Shown here: positions 50,317 through 62,417 of the stretch, in pieces
How the letters are laid out: each line of letters begins with the position of its first letter
Numbering within the stretch: the stretch's first letter is position 1
From: Blattamonas nauphoetae
Lineage: Eukaryota; Preaxostyla; Oxymonadida
DNA length: 64,000 nucleotides
Assembly (NCBI GenBank): GCA_033064195.1
Contig: JARBJD010000032.1
Coordinates: forward strand, 62,001 to 126,000
Direction of reading: 5' to 3'
Position numbers and translations under genes: made by a program
The notes under the pieces: model-generated
The model's input: the letters and a program-made list of their open reading frames with translations, nothing else
Database searches by the model: none
What the model was told of the DNA's origin: nothing

Positions 50317-53300
50317 ATGACGTTCCAGGACTCCGTCAACAAGCTCAAGAACAAAGATCGATCCGTATGGAAGGAATTTGTCACCTCGATCGAGGATAAA
50401 GATTTCAAGAACGCAATGAAGCATTCAGACTATCTTCTCAAAATCTATCCCAACCATGGAGGTATTTGAATGAAACCTGACAAAATCACATTTTTCTGAA
50501 CATATTTCATCCTTCTCTTGCATCTCTTCCTGTAATTATTCTCTTTATATTTCTCTTTCGCCAAGAAACGATGTGCTTCCGTGGTCTGGCTTTCGGTTAC
50601 ATGGGAATGAATGAAACAGCTAAAGAACTTTTGGATAAGGGATTAGCCTGCGATCCCAAGAGTTCTCGATGTTTGTTCTTCAATTTTCGAAAAATTCATT
50701 GTTACTTTCGTGAATTTTCGTCATCATAATTCTCATCCATGTTCTCTTCTATTTACGTTAGCCTGGCACACATATGGAGTCTACTATGCTTATATCAAAG
50801 ATTTCAGACAAGCTGAAGTGTGCTATAAGAAAGCTCTCGAATTTGACCCGGTATTTCCCCTTTTTTCCAAACACGATTCCACCACTCTTTTCTCTCTTTC
50901 CCTTCACTCTCTGCAGACAAGCGAGATCATCCTTCGAGATGTCAGTCAAATGCAGATCATGCACCATGAATGGAACGACCTTGTCAAGACCAGGCAAATC
51001 ATCATGTTGCAGAAGCCAGACAAAGCCTCTTGGATCGGATTCATCGCTGCGAACGCCATCAGCGGGAACAACGAGCAGGCGTTGAAGGCTCTCAATTCGT
51101 ATATCGGCACTTTTCGTGACGGTGTCACTCCAAAAGAAGAATGTTCGGGAATGTTCTTATATCGAGCTGAATTGCTTCAACGGATGAAGAGATATGATGA
51201 AGCTCTTCAAGTTCTTGAGGTCACGCAATCAGCCATCTTGGATACCGTGTCATGGACCAAGCAACACTCTGATCTCCTCTTTCTCTTGAACAGGAAAGAA
51301 GAGGCGTCCAACGGATATTGTGATCTGCTCAGCCACAACAGTGAAAATATGGAATATCATGCTCGATTTCTGGAATGTCAAGGTCTTCCCAGCATCTGTG
51401 AAACGGCAGAAGATTCCACAAAACTGGTCAACCTGTACAGTTCCCTCATGTCACCCACAAACACATTTGGAGTCAGCATGCCCCGCTCTGTTCGGTGTCT
51501 GATCGAGCCACTTCTCCACCTCAACCATGTCACACAACCAGAACTGACCCAACGATTGTTCGCATTCGCCATGTTCACTCTGTGTGAACGCGGTGTTCCC
51601 TCAATTTGGAAGGTTTTCGAAGATGTTGTAATCTCTTCGAAGAATCGGAAGAAGACAATCGAACTCTTCGATATCGTCTCCACTGAATGCTGCTCGTCCA
51701 TTGAAACCAACTCATCGTGGCCAGCAAAATGGCGATTTGCCAACACATCTGCCTGTCTCAGTGCCTCTACTGAAACAGACCCCGTTGAGGTTGACCCGTC
51801 ATTCATTCTTTTTGCAAAACTGTTCTGCGCATACCTCGCAGATTATTGTCATCAACACGCGAAAGCCGTCTCCATTATTGATTCTGCCATCGAGCACACA
51901 CCCACAATGATCGAACTTCATGTCGCTCGAGCTCGCTTCATGAAGCATTTGGGGGATCTGAACGAGGCAGCGGAAAGCATGAACCGAGCTCACATGATGG
52001 ACGAAGCTGATCGATACCTGAATGTCAAGGCCGCTAAATATTATATTCATTGTGGGAAACTTGAAATTGGGGAGTCCATTAACGCTCAATTCACAGATCC
52101 AGCCAATCGAGACGAAGACAGGACGGATCTCACGCCCGCAGATTATATGTACGATGAACAGGCAGCATGGTATTTCCATACAACTGGAAAGGGTGTTCTG
52201 TTCCGTCGTGGTGAAGTGGGTCGTGCACTGAAAGCATTTGTCAGGACGGGTGAGATCGCTGACGATATCTTGAATGACATGATCGATTTTCAGGGATTTG
52301 GCTTGCGAAGAGGGTCCAGCGTGAAGCCGTTTGAGGAAATGTCGCTTTATATGGAACATTTCACACTTCGGAAGGAATATGTGGAAAGTGTGTGGTGGAT
52401 GATTGTGTTGGATTTGATGCTCGATTGGCGGAAGAAGACGCAAGGGAAACACAACGCGTTTGAGAAACTAAACAAATGGTACGTTGAACATCCCGAAGAT
52501 GAAGTGAAGAAGGAAGAAGCGGCAACAACTGAGACAAAGGAGGATGAACCCAAAAGCAAGTCAAAGAAGAAGAAGAGCAAGAATGCTGAAGCAAAGGAAA
52601 AGATGGAAGCGGCACATCAGCAAGGAATCCCGAAAAAGGAGGAAAAGAGGAGAATGAAGGACGATATTAATGGAGTGGAATTGATCAAAAAGCGAGATCA
52701 CGTCGCTGAAGTGGAGAAGAACATTGAATGGCTCCGAAAACGACTTGGAATGAAACTTGAGAAGACATTCGATGACGAGATCAAGAGTGTGATGCTGGAC
52801 GCTCTGCAAGCCGAAGTTTCCATTCGAAGGGACAAAATGGACGATGCTGCGAGACATGCACTTAAAACGGTTGGCGGTCTCCGAAAGCTGAAATCAAAGC
52901 CGGCTGAAGAAGTTGAGGACTTTGCAAAGAGCCTGTACATTGCGCAAGTTCTCGTCCATTCGGTTTTGATGCATCTCTTTGTCTTGTGTGAGAAGAAGGC
53001 GATCCCGTTGGATGCAAATGGAGGCAAGCCAACAGCATTCACGTTTGTGTGGGGACAGTACAAGTCATTCTTCGACAATCCAGCCAGTCCAACCGAACTC
53101 ACCACAACTCTCAAATCCAAACAAGATTTCCTTTCATTGGTTTTAGCGTTTGAGGGATGTGTTGTGAAGGATGAAACAGATATCGACGTCGTCAAAATCG
53201 CCCACTCGGGCTTCGATCGCCAAATGGGAGAATTCTTCTATTATCGCTTGCTGATGGTTGATATGGGTGATTTAGCAGAGAAATTTATTACGGCAGCACA

Positions 53301-53520
53301 TGAAAAGGCAAAGATCGATGTTGAAGGAGAAACATCAGAGCAGCATGAGAGGCGGATGGCTATTCTTCATTCCAACGTTTTTACAGGTTCCACACACGAT
53401 GCGGTTCTCCCACCTGCTCTTTTCCAACCAGAACTGTTGTCTACAGCGGACCCTCAACTTGCACAAGCTCTTCAAACTTTCCAAGCGATCGCACCGCCCT
53501 CAGAGAAAGAAACAGATTAA
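50317..53520 (+). CDS. NAA15: NatA N-terminal acetyltransferase auxiliary subunit
   Basis: Start MTFQDSVNKLKNKDR at 50317. Exon 1 ends at 50461 (YPNHG); later introns near 50462-50567, 50671-50760 and 50850-50918 join ETMCFRGLAFGYMG, SWHTYGVYYAYIKDFRQAEVCYKKALEFDP and TSEIILRDVSQMQIMHHEWND. These TPR units align with NAA15 (family pattern CFRGL, W..YG, Y..A...Y..AL..D, ILRDL..LQ). More TPRs follow (ASWIGFIAANAISGNNEQAL), then the family-typical Lys-rich KKKKSKNAEAKEKME linker. About 970 residues versus 866 in human. NAA15 scaffolds the catalytic NAA10 on the ribosome for cotranslational N-terminal acetylation. The NAA10 gene is not in the window. Confidence 0.9.
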
Positions 53521-53634
53521 CATTCGTTGAATTGGACTAATTTTTCATTTCACGTTTGACAATTTGTTCTATGATATGATTTATATATTTGATGTTCTAT
53601 GAATGTGTTGGGCAACTTCTCAAAGAAGAGAAAT

Positions 53635-54758
53635 TCAAGGAAAATGTTCGACCCACGCTTTTTCCAGCCATGCTTGAAAACGCTGCACACAACGATACCC
53701 CTCTGAGTTCCGAGGTGTTGTCTTCTCCACTGAAGAGATCATATAATCCAGATCTGCTCTGAATGAAGATGATGAGTTGTACCATTTCTGTTGCCTCAAG
53801 CGATTTCGTATCTGCGTCAAATCTGACATTAACAATAAGTAAAATAAATGGAAATACCGAGAGAGATAGCTGGGGAATATGGGATGATACATTCATCCGG
53901 AAAGATGGGTTCGAGGAACGGCCAGATCGAGCTCGACTGTTGAAGGATATACTCGTAAAAATGCGCAAGTTTTTGGTTCAATAACACTCTACTGTGCAAG
54001 TCAATCGCTTTGGAAGGCCAAAACTTCTGTGCATTCTCGACGACAGGGAGAGAGATGAAGCGTTGAAGCAGGGAGGTTCGGATCTCCTTCAGGAGATCGA
54101 TAACGTGAAGATAGTCCAAGAATGGGTTGATTTCATACTCCATCAAGGTGGCTCCGTCGTAATCGGTGATCCATTGTGCCCATCGCTCTCGGCTGGTCCG
54201 AATGACATGATTGAAGCCCTGTTTCTGGAAAAAGCCGTTTGCGGTATGATCTGCATATGTCAGTAATGCAGTGAGTCCCAATTGCTGAGAGAGCTGTTTG
54301 GCATGTAGCATTAATCGATGACCAAGTCCACGTTGTTGAAAATCTTGAGCGACAACGCAGAATGCAATCTCGCCAAGTGCTCTCTCTACACTGACATGTA
54401 TCGTTATTCCTCCAATGACATGGGTTTTGTTAGTGACTGCAATGATTGAGAGATGATCACTGTCAAAGACAAGTTTAAAAATGTGTTGTTTAGGCATTTT
54501 GGGGAGTTGTCGAGATATTAATTGCGAAAGAGAGTGTAAATAAACTATATCTTCAGCGGGAACTACTGTTTCATGGGATACGATTGGTCGAGAGGAATTT
54601 GTTGTTGAATGCGAAGTGCTGCAGACAAGAATGAAAAGTTCAGATTTTGCTTCAAGTTCTCTCAAATCTGTCTGTTTCTGGAGATAATATGAAGATGGTT
54701 CTAAAGAATATGATGGAGTTGTTGCTTTTGATGGGAGGTATGTCATTTTTGTGTTCAT
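53635..54758 (-). CDS. GCN5: GCN5/PCAF-type histone acetyltransferase with bromodomain
   Basis: Two exons: 54758 to about 53859 and, after a 35-nt intron (GTATTTCC...CAG), to 53635. The GNAT domain matches GCN5: HVIGGITIHV, the acceptor-binding motif GEIAFCVVAQDFQQRGLGHRLM (acetyl-CoA loop QRGLGH), LLTYADHTANGFFQKQGF and YDGATLMEYEI. The C-terminal part is a bromodomain: SSSIWPFLEPIF, spliced YSPAISLDLTQIRNRLRQQKWY and the last helix; the usual Asn in the acetyl-lysine pocket should be near TTPRNSE. About 365 residues, shorter than yeast GCN5 (439) because of a small N terminus. GCN5 is the catalytic subunit of SAGA/ADA, acetylating histone H3 in the nucleus. Confidence 0.88.
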
Positions 54759-54933
54759 ACGAGGGGATCAAGATTCGTATCCCGCAAAGTTGAATCAGTC
54801 CAAATACAGTATTATTATTCCTTTCATATGATAGGAGAATAATAAAACATATCAGAAAACATGTTCGAGATCTGAAGTATTGGGCTTCTCTTTTTGGAGA
54901 ACAATCCTCTCAATGGTTTGATCGAAGTCAATC

Positions 54934-57424
54934 ATGTCTGGTTCAATTTTTGAGGCAAGCACTGCGATCGGTATTACTTTTTTGTTATTTTGACATTTTT
55001 TTCTTTCAGAACAGGTCGTGGGGAACTTGAAGATTTGCCTTTCTCGCCGTGATTTCCCGAACTTGGCGTTCAAGTGCAAATGTCTTATTTCACGTTACGA
55101 CAACCCTTTGGTTGTTGCTTACTCAGAGGAACTTGATGATGAAGAATTGATCCGTCTTGTGTTGACCATTTTCCAGTGTGTTCTTCTCGTCTCAGATTCA
55201 CCATCACCACTTTCCGCAGAGAAACTGACGACTCTCAAATTGTCTCACATCTCGGTGATGTTATTTTTATTCTTGCCCGGCGTCGTTTGTTTATCGAATT
55301 CAATTCACTTAATCACCCTCCAATCTTCAGCCAAGAATCTCCGCAAAATTGTCGAATCGAACACTCTCGGTATTTTGATGGAAAAGTTTGCCAAACAAGA
55401 CCCATCAAGGGTGAACTTTGTCACGCAAATTCTCGCTATTATTATCACTCTGCTGGAATACGGTTTGACTCATCTCGATCATTCACGAATTACCCTTAAA
55501 TCTCTCAGAGGATATCAGAGAACTTGCTGCAGATGCAAAAATCATTGAAAGCATCCTCCCCAAGCTCAACAACTTCATCCCAGATAAGAAGTTCATCGTG
55601 AATTGCTTGAAGATCTTCAATTTGCTCACCTCCTCGGGTATGAATTAGCCATGTTAAATAAAGTGATTTTACATCACCTATTTTTCTGACATACTTTTGA
55701 TCATACCTTCGTTCTCTATTCTCGATTTCAGAAATGCTTCTTGAGCGTCTCTTCACAAGTGGCGCCATCCCAGAAATTGTCCGCGCGATGAACAATTATG
55801 GGGCTGAAGCTGAAGTCTGTTTTGAAGGATGCTCTGTGCTCAATGTCATGCTTGACCAACGTATGTACTTCTGAAACTCAAATTCAGACATGCTCTGATA
55901 TGTTGTCTATTCGATGATATTTGTCCATATATTTCCCTCTTTTCGACATCTCTCATTTTTTTGATGTTATTTTCTCATTTCAGCACAAGCTCAACAATTC
56001 CTACTTGAGAACTCCATCACACCCGTCTTCGCTCGAATTCTCAACAAACATGCCACCGATAGCAAAGTCCCTCTTCCACTGTGTCATGCTCTCCGCAAAC
56101 TGATTCCCTTCCGTCGCGTTCGTATTGAAGCAGACCAGACAACCATTGCAGCAGACTTGATCAGAACCATCACAAAGCATCAAACCGGAAACCTCACTAT
56201 CGTCCAATATGCTTTTATGACTCTAGTGATTATGTCCACCTCGGCTGAATGCAGAGACAACTGCAGAAAAGCATGTGTGGATCAGTGCATCGTGAATTGC
56301 ATCGAGCGGTATTCGTACAACTCTGCCGTTGTCCGTGATGGTTGTGTTGCCCTTGCCGCCCTTATTTACAATAGTATGAGTCAGTACTCCTCATTTATGT
56401 CTTATTTATCCTGAACTCCCATTAATACACTATTCGCCACGAATCCCGTTCCATCATGATTATTGCATCAATCTCCTCATATCTCTTTCAGACGATCTTA
56501 TTGAACGATTCGAAGCAACAGGCATGGCCAAATCTTTGAACAAGGCAGTCAAGACACTTGGAGATGAAGATCACAAAACCACTCTTCGTGTGTTGGCCTC
56601 TGCCTATAAGGAGGCATCGATGAATGGTCTGTGATTTGGGCTTCCATCAACTTCTTTGTTTCAATCCTCAACTTCTTTCTTTTGCACCATCTCAGAGAAA
56701 TGCATTCCTTCTCTCGTTCAACACAACTCTGCCACGTCGCTTTTGTCCCTTCTGAACTACCAGTATTCAGATAAGACCATTGTTGCTCTCTGCCTCACTG
56801 CTCTGGCTAAAATCTCAGCAAACCGTTTGATCTTCCCACAATTCATTTTCTTCTCCAGCCGGCTCACATGACCAGTTTGAACGAGCCAACGCTGCCCTTG
56901 TGATCCCAACCGTGATGTCCCGTTTCATGGAGAAGAATTGGATGATTGTCCGTTCCTGTGCCCTCATCATGAAGAATCTTTCACAATCACCTCGCTGGAA
57001 GGTTCTTCTCGCGTCGAAGGGGGGATATAAGCAAGTTCTTCGTGCGATGGTCTACTATTTGAAGAACTGCAAAGCAATCATTCTCGCGTGTCTCGAAACC
57101 ATCCATCAGATCTCGTCTCAAGGTTTGATCACTTCCTTCTCCCTCTCCATGGACTATCATTGTTCTATATGGTTGATTATACATCCCCAATATTCATTAT
57201 TCTCTCTTTAACCTTCTTTTCCCCTCTCAGAGAAAGTCCAGTCTGCGTTGAAAGATGAGCGTGTGATGAAAGCTCTCAATGTGATTGAGCAACGCTTCCA
57301 TCGCAAATCTCGTACTATTGCTACACTCGCGACTGAATCAATGAATTTCATTTCCACAAAGGAAGTTTACTCACCTGATGAAGAATCTCTCCTCCTTCCT
57401 CCCCTCCCAGCAGTTGAGGAGTAG
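54934..57424 (+). CDS. ARM-repeat protein, multi-exon
   Basis: Start MSGSIFEASTAI at 54934, joined over a 39-nt intron to EQVVGNLKICLSRRDFPNLA. At least nine more short introns separate exons of 30-90 residues, each carrying ARM-like helices: NLRKIVESNTLGILMEKFAK, KIIESILPKLNNFIPDKKF, EMLLERLFTSGAIPEIVRAM, AQQFLLENSITPVFARILN, DLIERFEATGMAKSLNKAV, EKCIPSLVQHNSATSLLSLL and ANAALVIPTVMSRFMEKNW. The final exon ends EESLLLPPLPAVEE. The repeat type (hydrophobic helix, Gly or Asn, then I-P) is armadillo. It is not related by eye to ARM1 or ARM2. Named function not recognised; possibly a conserved eukaryotic ARM protein. Exon borders near 56840-56880 are approximate. Confidence 0.75.
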
Positions 57425-57667
57425 AACGGCGTTCTGGATGGTTCTAGCCCCTTTTTGTGTTTATCCGCCACTGCAACCATTTCTGTCTCTTCATTTCTCC
57501 TCTCACTGTTTCTCAAAAGAAAAGGTGATAAACGAAAATAAATAGCGCAAAACACAAGCGGTGTCGGAGGAGAATGAGAAGACAGTTCCGAGGCTTGGAA
57601 ACCAACGCCGTGATGACCAGGACGGCAACAGAAAAAAGAAAAAAATATGGATGATGAAAAACAAGAG

Positions 57668-60072
57668 TCAATCCTCGTCTTTGGCTTCGTCCTCCCCTGT
57701 CCCCTTCTTCTTCTTCTTCTTTTTCTTCTTCTTTTTCCCTCCTTCTCCGCCATCATTCGCTTCACCACCAGTTTCATCTCTTGGAACAGTCTCGATGGGA
57801 TCGTTCCCAGAAACTTGTTCTTCGGCTTTAATGGGTTGGGTTTGAGAAGGAGTGTCGAGATCAAACTGCTGCTCCTTTAGAGCAGACATATCAAAGCCTC
57901 GTTTCTGCTTCTTCGGCTTCGATGTTGTGGACGGCTCTGGTTTTGGCTCGGCTTGGGGAGATTCGTAGAGTGGCTTCCAGTCAAGCCTGATAACAACCAC
58001 AGCGACGTTGTCTCGACTGATTCGTTTGTTTGGGTTGTGAGTTGAAGAGGATGTGAATTGAGAGTGGGATTGATCGCTGGGTGGGAACGGTGAAACACGA
58101 AGATCGGGGTTATTATACCTGTCGATGCAGACTGAGAGTATGTGAGAGGCAACAGCCTGTGGACAGGGATATTCGTGCGGAAATGGGCCATCCTTTGATG
58201 TGCCGATGAATGTTGTGATTAATTGATGACAATTCCACGCTGGAACAACATCCCAAAGCTGATGACGAAAGAAGGCAGAGGGAGATCAACTACGAGAATA
58301 TCAAACCCCATCTGATCCCATTACCACCCAGGTCGGGGGAGGGATTGCGTATTGATCCGTTGGGTGTCGTTTGATGTCAAAACGATTTCCAGCTGCCAAT
58401 TCAGGAGTTAAGGGAATCCTTTTCACGTCGGGTGTTGATATTGTCTGCTCAGACATGAAATCTCCGATTGAACGAGTAACTTGCATTCCTGGGCGAATGA
58501 ATAAGAAGGAGAGAATAACCGTTCACTCTATTTCCGTACGGTGTCCCATCGTCTTCAGTGACATCGGCGCCTGCGTCTTTGCATCGTTGCCTCTCTTCAG
58601 GATCTGTTGCGAGGTGGCACCGAGTCAATTCAATCGGATCAACTGTTGGATCAGATGAACTGAGAAAGGGGAAAGGGATGGCAGAGGGTTAGAAAGAATG
58701 GGATCCATATTATGGAGAAAAACACAAACAAGAGATAGACTTCCGAATCACCAACATTCGCACAGTATAATTCCCTCTCTCCGTGAGAAGTGACAATAGG
58801 AAGTCTTTGAATGCCTTCTCGAACGAGAGAAGACGGATCTTGCTGAGGCGGATGGTGGGACAGAGATCCACCGAGGAGACTGGATATTGGTGGTGGAGCG
58901 ATTGGTCGACCATATTTGTCGAATGTGTTGAGAGGGGATCCACAGATTGCCACAATACTTGTGGTGCATCCTGCGGTTTCAAATAAATCATCAGAGACCC
59001 TGTGCATCAATTTATCCATTTCCTGTGTGAAAGGTGAAAAGAGGTACAGAAATAGAAAAAGAATAATGAAAAAGTGAAAAAATGTGATTTGATAACATTT
59101 GACTGAGAAAATACCTGAAAAGAACGGGTGAGCACCGATGGGACGTCGACTTTGAAAATGAGGGGATTTCGAGAATCTTCATCGTATATTGACAATACAG
59201 TCTATTGGAAAGATCAATATAATGATGAATAAAAAGCAAAAAAGACATTAGGGAGATTGGTTTTGACAAGTTGGGCTGCTTTCTTTCCATTCTTCCCATC
59301 CATTGAATGACCATCGCAAACACCAGCAAGCAACCAGATATTTCCAGATCCCTGCAATTTCATACCAAAATAGTCGTCCTAAATATCGTGAGATCTTGCG
59401 AAGGTGATGGGCATACTTCCATGAATTTCGAGTTCTTGTCATGGGCGATTCCCAATGAAGCATCCAGATAAACTGTTCCTTTCCACTCCAAGGGTGGAAT
59501 ATGAGGGAGGAATGATGTTTGAAGGGGGAAATCAGCTTGTCGCATTGGAGAAATAGGGAGTGGAGATCTGACGTGGCATGTTTCGTATTCGGAGAGGAGT
59601 TGCTGATAACGAGCTTGCTCGTTTTTTATTTGAAGCAGTACTGTTTGGAAGAAAATCATGAAGGATGATACGAGATTGATAGTCCAGAGAGAGGAGATGG
59701 AGTTTTGATGGCAAAAAGAAATGTGAAATATAGAAATCGAAGAAGTATACATTGATCAAGAGAAAGAGATGAAAACGGAGCTCGAGAATAATTATCGCCT
59801 CTCGGAGCGGACTGACGTGGAAACGTGTTACTAGTGAAAGAAGAGCTAGATGTTTTATTGTCGTGTTGGAGGTCTAATGTGAGAAATGGCTTTCTCTCTG
59901 TGAAGACATTCCCCTGCTCTGAAGAGTCTAATGTCTTGTTCATTCCGGTGAGCCTCTGACCGAGAATGAACGGAGAGGTGTGGGCCTGTGATCCTGTTTT
60001 CTCAAGATGTAATCCTCTCATCCATCTCACAACGACAACAACGGTATGTGATGGCGACTTGTACGGTGACAT
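57668..60072 (-). CDS. PP2C-type protein phosphatase with poly-Lys tail
   Basis: Multi-exon gene starting MSPYKSPSHTVVVV at 60072. Recognisable PP2C motifs in order: GVCDGHSMDG (family GVFDGHGG, metal-binding Asp-Gly), GCTTSIVAICGS (GSTA), ELYCANVGDSEVYL (ANVGDSR), MQVTRSIGDF (L.VTRSFGD), WVVMGSDGV...WD (L.SDGLWD) and SRDNVAVVVIRL (DNITVIVV). These are the catalytic Mn/Mg sites of serine/threonine phosphatases. The Arg usually after GDS is Glu here, and GH is followed by SMDG instead of GG, so substrate handling may differ. The C terminus is acidic and Lys-rich with a run of 11 Lys. Exon ends not fixed; frames between 58490 and 58650 need RNA evidence. Signal or target unknown. Confidence 0.8.
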
Positions 60073-61011
60073 GCGCTACTCCACATGCTAACGAAAGTCT
60101 GTCACGGTGTATCGACAAGTCTGCTCGACAAGATGGTAATCACCACTCTTGAATCTGATACTGTGTATTCAAAACATGGAAGTGTCCTGAGAAACGACTT
60201 CAAACGTTGTCAATACGTCAAAAACATCGAAGACAATCAGATTCAGACTGAACTTTGACAACAATTTAATCACAGGTGAATCTGTGCGACACTGATTGAG
60301 CGCCTTTGTTGTGTTGTTTAATGAAGGAACATACAAATTGGGAGCTAATGGAACAAACATTTGTGATTTGTATCGCGTAATTACCAATCTGGACGATTGG
60401 ATCAGAACCAAGGTGTTAGGTTTGAATATTGGAACTTCTTGAATTGAAGAACTCATTCAAACTTGCTGAAACATGTATTGGGTGTGATACGGATCATCGA
60501 ATCTCAAACAAGGTGAGGATTTAATCTCAGGGTTGAGTGTTCAGTCGATGATTTGAGCGGGATTCAATGGATGTGTAAGTCTGAGATACAATAGGTGACG
60601 TCTCTAGGATTTACCATTTCTCCTCACCTTCTCTCCCTATCTGGTGAACGAAGTTCGCATTTTCATTCTGCAATTCGTGTTCGAATCAACTGAATTGTCA
60701 TTGTGGACGAGTATGGGGAACCAGGAGTCTGGTTCAACAACGTCACTAACGGAGCGCTGTGATGATGGAAATTTTCATTTTTTGTGAGGTCTCTCCATCT
60801 AGGTCACCGAGAATCAACGAATGGGTTTTTGAACGAACAGAAATAGGTTATTATCTTCACATGACCATTCACACATTCCTGGAATTCTCGGGGATATTGA
60901 AACAACGGGGAAAAGGCAAGACAATACTAATAGGAAGCTCTGACGAGCGTGATTTTAGTCAGTGATAAAAAGCCGCAAAGATGGGTGAAATGACATCTGC
61001 ACGAAGCAGAC
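60073..61011. other. spacer, nothing firm
   Basis: About 940 bases. A 95-codon frame at 60169-60456 (-) has unremarkable composition and no recognisable motif, so I do not call it a gene. It should hold the PP2C promoter. Confidence 0.35.
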
Positions 61012-61366
61012 CTACCATGGGCGGGTGTTGCGGAAGTTGTCAGGATTCTGACCACCGCGGCCACGGTTTTGAGGAGGGGGAGGTTGTTCGGATTGTGCAT
61101 TTGGATCGACCACGCGAGGGCGAGGCTTAGGTGCCTGCTTCTCTGGTGGGTCATCGCCAAACACAATGCTACTTCTTCCGCCAGGAGGATGTCTATTTGG
61201 GAGATAAATGATCGATTATGAGGAGAAAATGGATTCGGAGATAATTGGGAAGAATAACGTGAACAAAACGAAGACGAAGACGAAAATGTTGACGGACATA
61301 CTGAAGACGAATTGAGGGACGGTCAATATCGTGCCCTCTGGCTCCTTCAAACTGACATGCTGACAT
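61012..61366 (-). CDS. small JPT/HN1-like protein
   Basis: Two exons: 61366-61302 (MSACQFEGARGHDIDRPSIR) and, after a 109-nt GT-AG intron, 61192-61012, giving about 80 residues. The exon junction restores LQHPPGGRSSIVFGDDPPEK, which matches the signature PPGG-S-S-x-F-G of Jupiter/HN1 (JPT) family proteins. The rest is disordered: Pro/Arg-rich, with RGRGG and a C-terminal DNFRNTRPW. Family members bind microtubules or are of unclear role; I infer a cytoskeletal function with low certainty. Confidence 0.6.
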
Positions 61367-62202
61367 TGAAAAAGTGGCTTAAATTAGGTAAGTGGATAAA
61401 GGGACCGATCAACTTCTTGATCATTTTTCCTGCTTGATTGTCCCCCAATTCAACGGGATGGCTGACTCACACGTTCTCTTTCAAAGAAAATCGCATCCGA
61501 AAATCGTTTTCTATCAATGAACCCAGTCTTCACAAAGTCCTGGTCAAAAGATTCCTTTCACCATTCATTGGATGTATGAACAGATGATTTTTTCTTGTTT
61601 TTTCAGAAACACTTCATACCAATGAAAGAAAGCCTTTTTGGAAAGATCAAATCAATATAGCGTGGTGAAGTGATAATATATAGATGTTTGACTGACAAGT
61701 CTTTGATAGCAAAATGTATCGTCCAGGCATCCCTCGATTCTTAACAATTGACAGTTTTGATGGCAGTTTGTGCTAGTCCTACATCCTGTATGCTGCCATC
61801 AAAATAGATTGGCTCAATGATTCAATTCCACGAGATTGCCTTCACATCGTCGTCGCTCGTGAGATTTGTCTTCTTCAGTGACACTCCTTTGATTTCGCAT
61901 TTCTCATCGAGTGAATATCACTTTGGTGTGAGACTGATGTGTGAGTATTTTTGTCATCATTCAAAAGGACGAATAGCATCATTTAAAACCAATCTCCTCT
62001 TCAAGGTGAGAAATGAATCGACATTTCACTGGAATTGGGGCACTCGACGAATGACTGTTTGCTCAATTCGCCAATTCATCTTCTTTTCCCCTCCAAATGT
62101 TTCTATCGTCTGCATAATGTGATTCAACGATTTCTGGGGAATAAGTCTGTCAGAGGGGAAGAATCTCCATGGCAAGGGGATTGAAGCAAAAAAGTCTTTT
62201 TG
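61367..62202. other. spacer upstream of transposase
   Basis: No supported exon. It contains the perfect 12-bp inverted repeat at 61755-61804 and may include the 5' end of the Mutator-like element, whose terminal repeats I could not identify. Confidence 0.35.
61755..61804. repeat. perfect 12-bp inverted repeat
   Basis: TTTTGATGGCAG at 61755-61766 is repeated in inverse orientation at 61793-61804, with 26 bases between. It could be a cruciform, a short transcript hairpin or the edge of a small mobile element. Confidence 0.7.
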
Positions 62203-62285
62203 ATCGTGATTTGTTCAGGAGGTTAGTATGTTCGACTTTCAACCCTCGGACCCGGGTTCGAAGTCTGACGTCTGCGTACTTTTTT
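62203..62285 (+). other. tRNA-like Pol III unit, probably degenerate tRNA or SINE head
   Basis: TTGTTCAGGAGG at 62211-62222 fits the A box except at one base, GGTTCGAAGTC at 62255-62265 fits the B box in nine of eleven positions, and six T (62280-62285) follow as terminator. CTTTCAA in between resembles a tRNA-Glu anticodon loop. However, acceptor and anticodon stems do not pair well, so it is unlikely to be a working tRNA. Confidence 0.35.
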
Positions 62286-62417
62286 CATTTATGATCATTT
62301 TTGGTCATATATCGCAATTTCTTTCTCTTTTCAATTGTTAGACATTTATAGAGTTTTCTGTTATCATTTTGACATTCTTCGAAGATCGAACCATCATCCT
62401 TCTAACTGTCGTTTGAA

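Noticed and set aside
57650-57760. Poly-Lys (plus-strand TTC/CTT) tract as a microsatellite
   Set aside because: It is coding sequence of the PP2C tail ending in an acidic stretch and stop; kept as part of the gene.
60169-60456. A 95-codon minus-strand frame
   Set aside because: No motif, no family, no conserved neighbour or splice support.
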